From positions 1 to 8,028 of the forward strand of contig JAFVTB010000082.1 of the NCBI GenBank assembly GCA_017503445.1: 8,028 nt of DNA. The letters are read 5' to 3'. Both the position numbers and the translations under genes were made by a program. The notes beneath the pieces are model-generated. The model was not told the DNA's origin. It made no database searches and was given only the letters and a program-made list of their open reading frames with translations. Numbering within the stretch: the stretch's first letter is position 1; the number at the start of each line of letters is the position of its first letter. Origin of the DNA: Clostridia bacterium (lineage in GTDB: Bacteria > Bacillota > Clostridia > Christensenellales > UBA1242). This document shows, in pieces, positions 7,136-8,028 of this stretch.

Positions 7136-8028
7136 TTAAATTTTCAAAACGAAGGCGGGGCGAAGACCGTTAGATCGACCGACAGCGCAATTGGTGTAAT
7201 AGCCGTCTTGGATTCCATCACCAGTATCTCTAACAATGACTGCGCGGTCAGAACGTGAGGCGTTACCTGAGCGCAACCACCAATAGGCGCCCACGTCCAT
7301 ATTGCCACCATAGCCAGTGGTTAAATATGTGCTGTAAACAAAATTTTCTATAACAGTTGCACTATCAATCGTTGCTTGACGGCGCGATGCAAGTGGGAAA
7401 AGATATTCATTTGTGGCATCAGTATCTTTTGCACTTAAATATATTGTTGTTAAAGGTTGTGGCTCAATTGGCAACGATTGCAAATAATCAGTGTGATAAG
7501 TATTCATCACTGTTCTTAAATTTGATGTTGAATATTTGTTATTGCCGCCAAAAGTTGCCTTATTTGAACCTGAAGAATTTGTTACTAAACCTTGCGCAAA
7601 GCAAAGAACTTCATTCCCCTCAAGTTCATCTGATGGCTTAGCATTTGGGAAAAGGGCTGATTTAAGTTTTGCGGTTGACAAATCACCATAAAAGGTGGCT
7701 GGTCCATTTATGTGAGCATCATAAATTTCAGTAGCTGCATCAGTGTCTTGTATTTGCAATATATTAAGATTAGAATTTGAATATTCTGAGTAATAATTTA
7801 TAAACGGGGAAAGATTTATCACACCCGACAAATTGAAAGTTTGATTGGAATAACCAATTATCACCCAGTTGACATCTTGGTTATTATATCCTTTTGTTGT
7901 AAAATATGCATAACCTGCAAATTTTTCCCCAGTTTGCATAATTGCAATGTCATTTGAAGATACCGGCAAGCCCGTCAAGCGCCATTTTATATCCAGACCA
8001 TAATCGGTTGTATAAATCACAGGGTCAT
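7136..8028 (-). CDS. DUF6273-like surface protein, C-terminal part (5' partial)
   Basis: The frame runs on the minus strand from the right window edge to TAA at 7136-7138, leaving 296 complete codons. The GTG at 8018-8020 is internal because the frame stays open before it (GAC CCT). The C-terminus has the hallmark order of DUF6273-like proteins: NKYSTSNLRTVMNTYHTDYL (small N-x-Y-x-x-S-x-L/I-R box), then YLSAKDT and EYLFPLASRR, then YWWLRSG (the WW pair is encoded at 7277-7282), and finally NGLRPAFVLKI at the end. The upstream part (WRLTG, GEKFAGYAYFTTKGYNNQDVNW) resembles the leading strands of such modules. The family is common in surface or secreted proteins of Firmicutes and its biochemical role is not established. 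I see no catalytic residues, signal peptide or membrane segment in this part. The last 60 codons differ in base composition from the rest. The gene runs convergently with the giant gene and probably shares its terminator. Confidence 0.85.
   Translation of the reverse strand, partial: DPVIYTTDYGLDIKWRLTGLPVSSNDIAIMQTGEKFAGYAYFTTKGYNNQDVNWVIIGYSNQTFNLSGVINLSPFINYYSEYSNSNLNILQIQDTDAATEIYDAHINGPATFYGDLSTAKLKSALFPNAKPSDELEGNEVLCFAQGLVTNSSGSNKATFGGNNKYSTSNLRTVMNTYHTDYLQSLPIEPQPLTTIYLSAKDTDATNEYLFPLASRRQATIDSATVIENFVYSTYLTTGYGGNMDVGAYWWLRSGNASRSDRAVIVRDTGDGIQDGYYTNCAVGRSNGLRPAFVLKI
7139..7320 (-). other. High-GC, A-poor C-terminal segment of the DUF6273-like gene (possible variable region)
   Basis: By hand count 7141-7320 is 96/180 G+C (53%), against 64/180 (36%) in the next 180 bases inward (7321-7500). 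On the coding strand A is 36/180 (20%) here and 22/60 (37%) in the adjoining 7321-7380. The segment encodes the YWWLRSG to LRPAF region, dense in NNC/NNT codons for N, D, G, S, R, Y and C. Diversity-generating-retroelement variable regions sit at gene 3' ends, and template-A substitution would lower A and raise GC. No template or reverse transcriptase is visible here. Gene conversion from a paralogue, or plain structural constraint on the motif, could also explain the shift. Confidence 0.35.

Larger units (their letters stand above)
7012..7136. mobile_element. 125-bp MITE-like hairpin element with imperfect terminal inverted repeats
   Basis: The ends are inverted repeats. Bases 7012-7031 match the reverse complement of 7117-7136 at 16 of 20 positions, with the outer six (ATCACA/TGTGAT) perfect. 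Inside are, in order, an 8-bp hairpin, a 7-bp hairpin, a 17-bp tandem repeat and a 6-bp hairpin. No protein is encoded. This is the build of a non-autonomous miniature inverted-repeat element or similar interspersed repeat. I cannot assign a family, and no clear target-site duplication is visible (left flank CTTAT, right flank TAAAT). On the minus strand it carries AAAGGAG (7018-7024), a Shine-Dalgarno-like string near its end. Its right end overlaps the last base of the neighbouring gene's stop codon. It could alternatively be a structured RNA tail of that gene's transcript. Confidence 0.5.

Noticed and set aside
7012..7136. Riboswitch or tRNA-like RNA
   Set aside because: The hairpins are short, repetitive and AT-rich. 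There is no cloverleaf or known aptamer core, and the position is 3' of a gene, not 5'.
7357..7641. 94-codon plus-strand frame opposite the DUF6273-like gene
   Set aside because: It is antisense to a well-supported domain and Leu/His/Gln-rich without family resemblance, so it is a shadow of the minus-strand gene.
8018..8020. GTG (minus) as the start of the DUF6273-like gene
   Set aside because: In-frame codons continue to the window edge (GAC CCT), and no signal peptide or ribosome-binding site is seen.

Overview
The window holds two convergent protein genes, both cut by the window edges, separated by a 225-base intergenic stretch. AT-rich DNA, all inspected Trp codons written as TGG with TAG and TAA as stops (standard genetic code), low-cysteine repetitive surface proteins and a DUF6273-type protein together suggest an uncultured low-GC Firmicute-like bacterium, perhaps a gut lineage close to the wall-poor Bacilli/RF39 groups. 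That placement is inference, because no phylogenetic marker is present.

Layout. Bases 2-6910 (+) are the last 2302 codons of a giant extracytoplasmic protein. It consists of degenerate beta-sandwich (Ig-like) modules and ends in one C-terminal transmembrane helix with the basic tail RRRMKIK. Its beginning lies upstream of the window. Two hairpins follow: a small one overlapping the stop codon, and a perfect 12-bp A/T-flanked stem (6934-6961) that should terminate transcription in both directions. Bases 6962-7011 are plain AT-rich spacer. Bases 7012-7136 form a compact hairpin-rich element bounded by imperfect terminal inverted repeats, which looks like a MITE or another small interspersed repeat. 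Its right end touches the stop codon of the second gene. Bases 7136-8028 (-) are the C-terminal 296 codons of a DUF6273-like surface protein whose N-terminus lies beyond the right edge.

How the parts relate. Both genes probably encode exported proteins, but nothing here shows a shared pathway. The convergent ends share the bidirectional terminator. The features most worth a second look are the last ~60 codons of the DUF6273-like gene, which are abruptly richer in GC and poorer in coding-strand A than the codons before them, and the hairpin element next to them. The composition change has the polarity and position expected of a diversity-generating-retroelement variable region or of recombination among paralogues. 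No template repeat or reverse transcriptase is in the window, so that remains a hypothesis. I do not see proof of a new system here.
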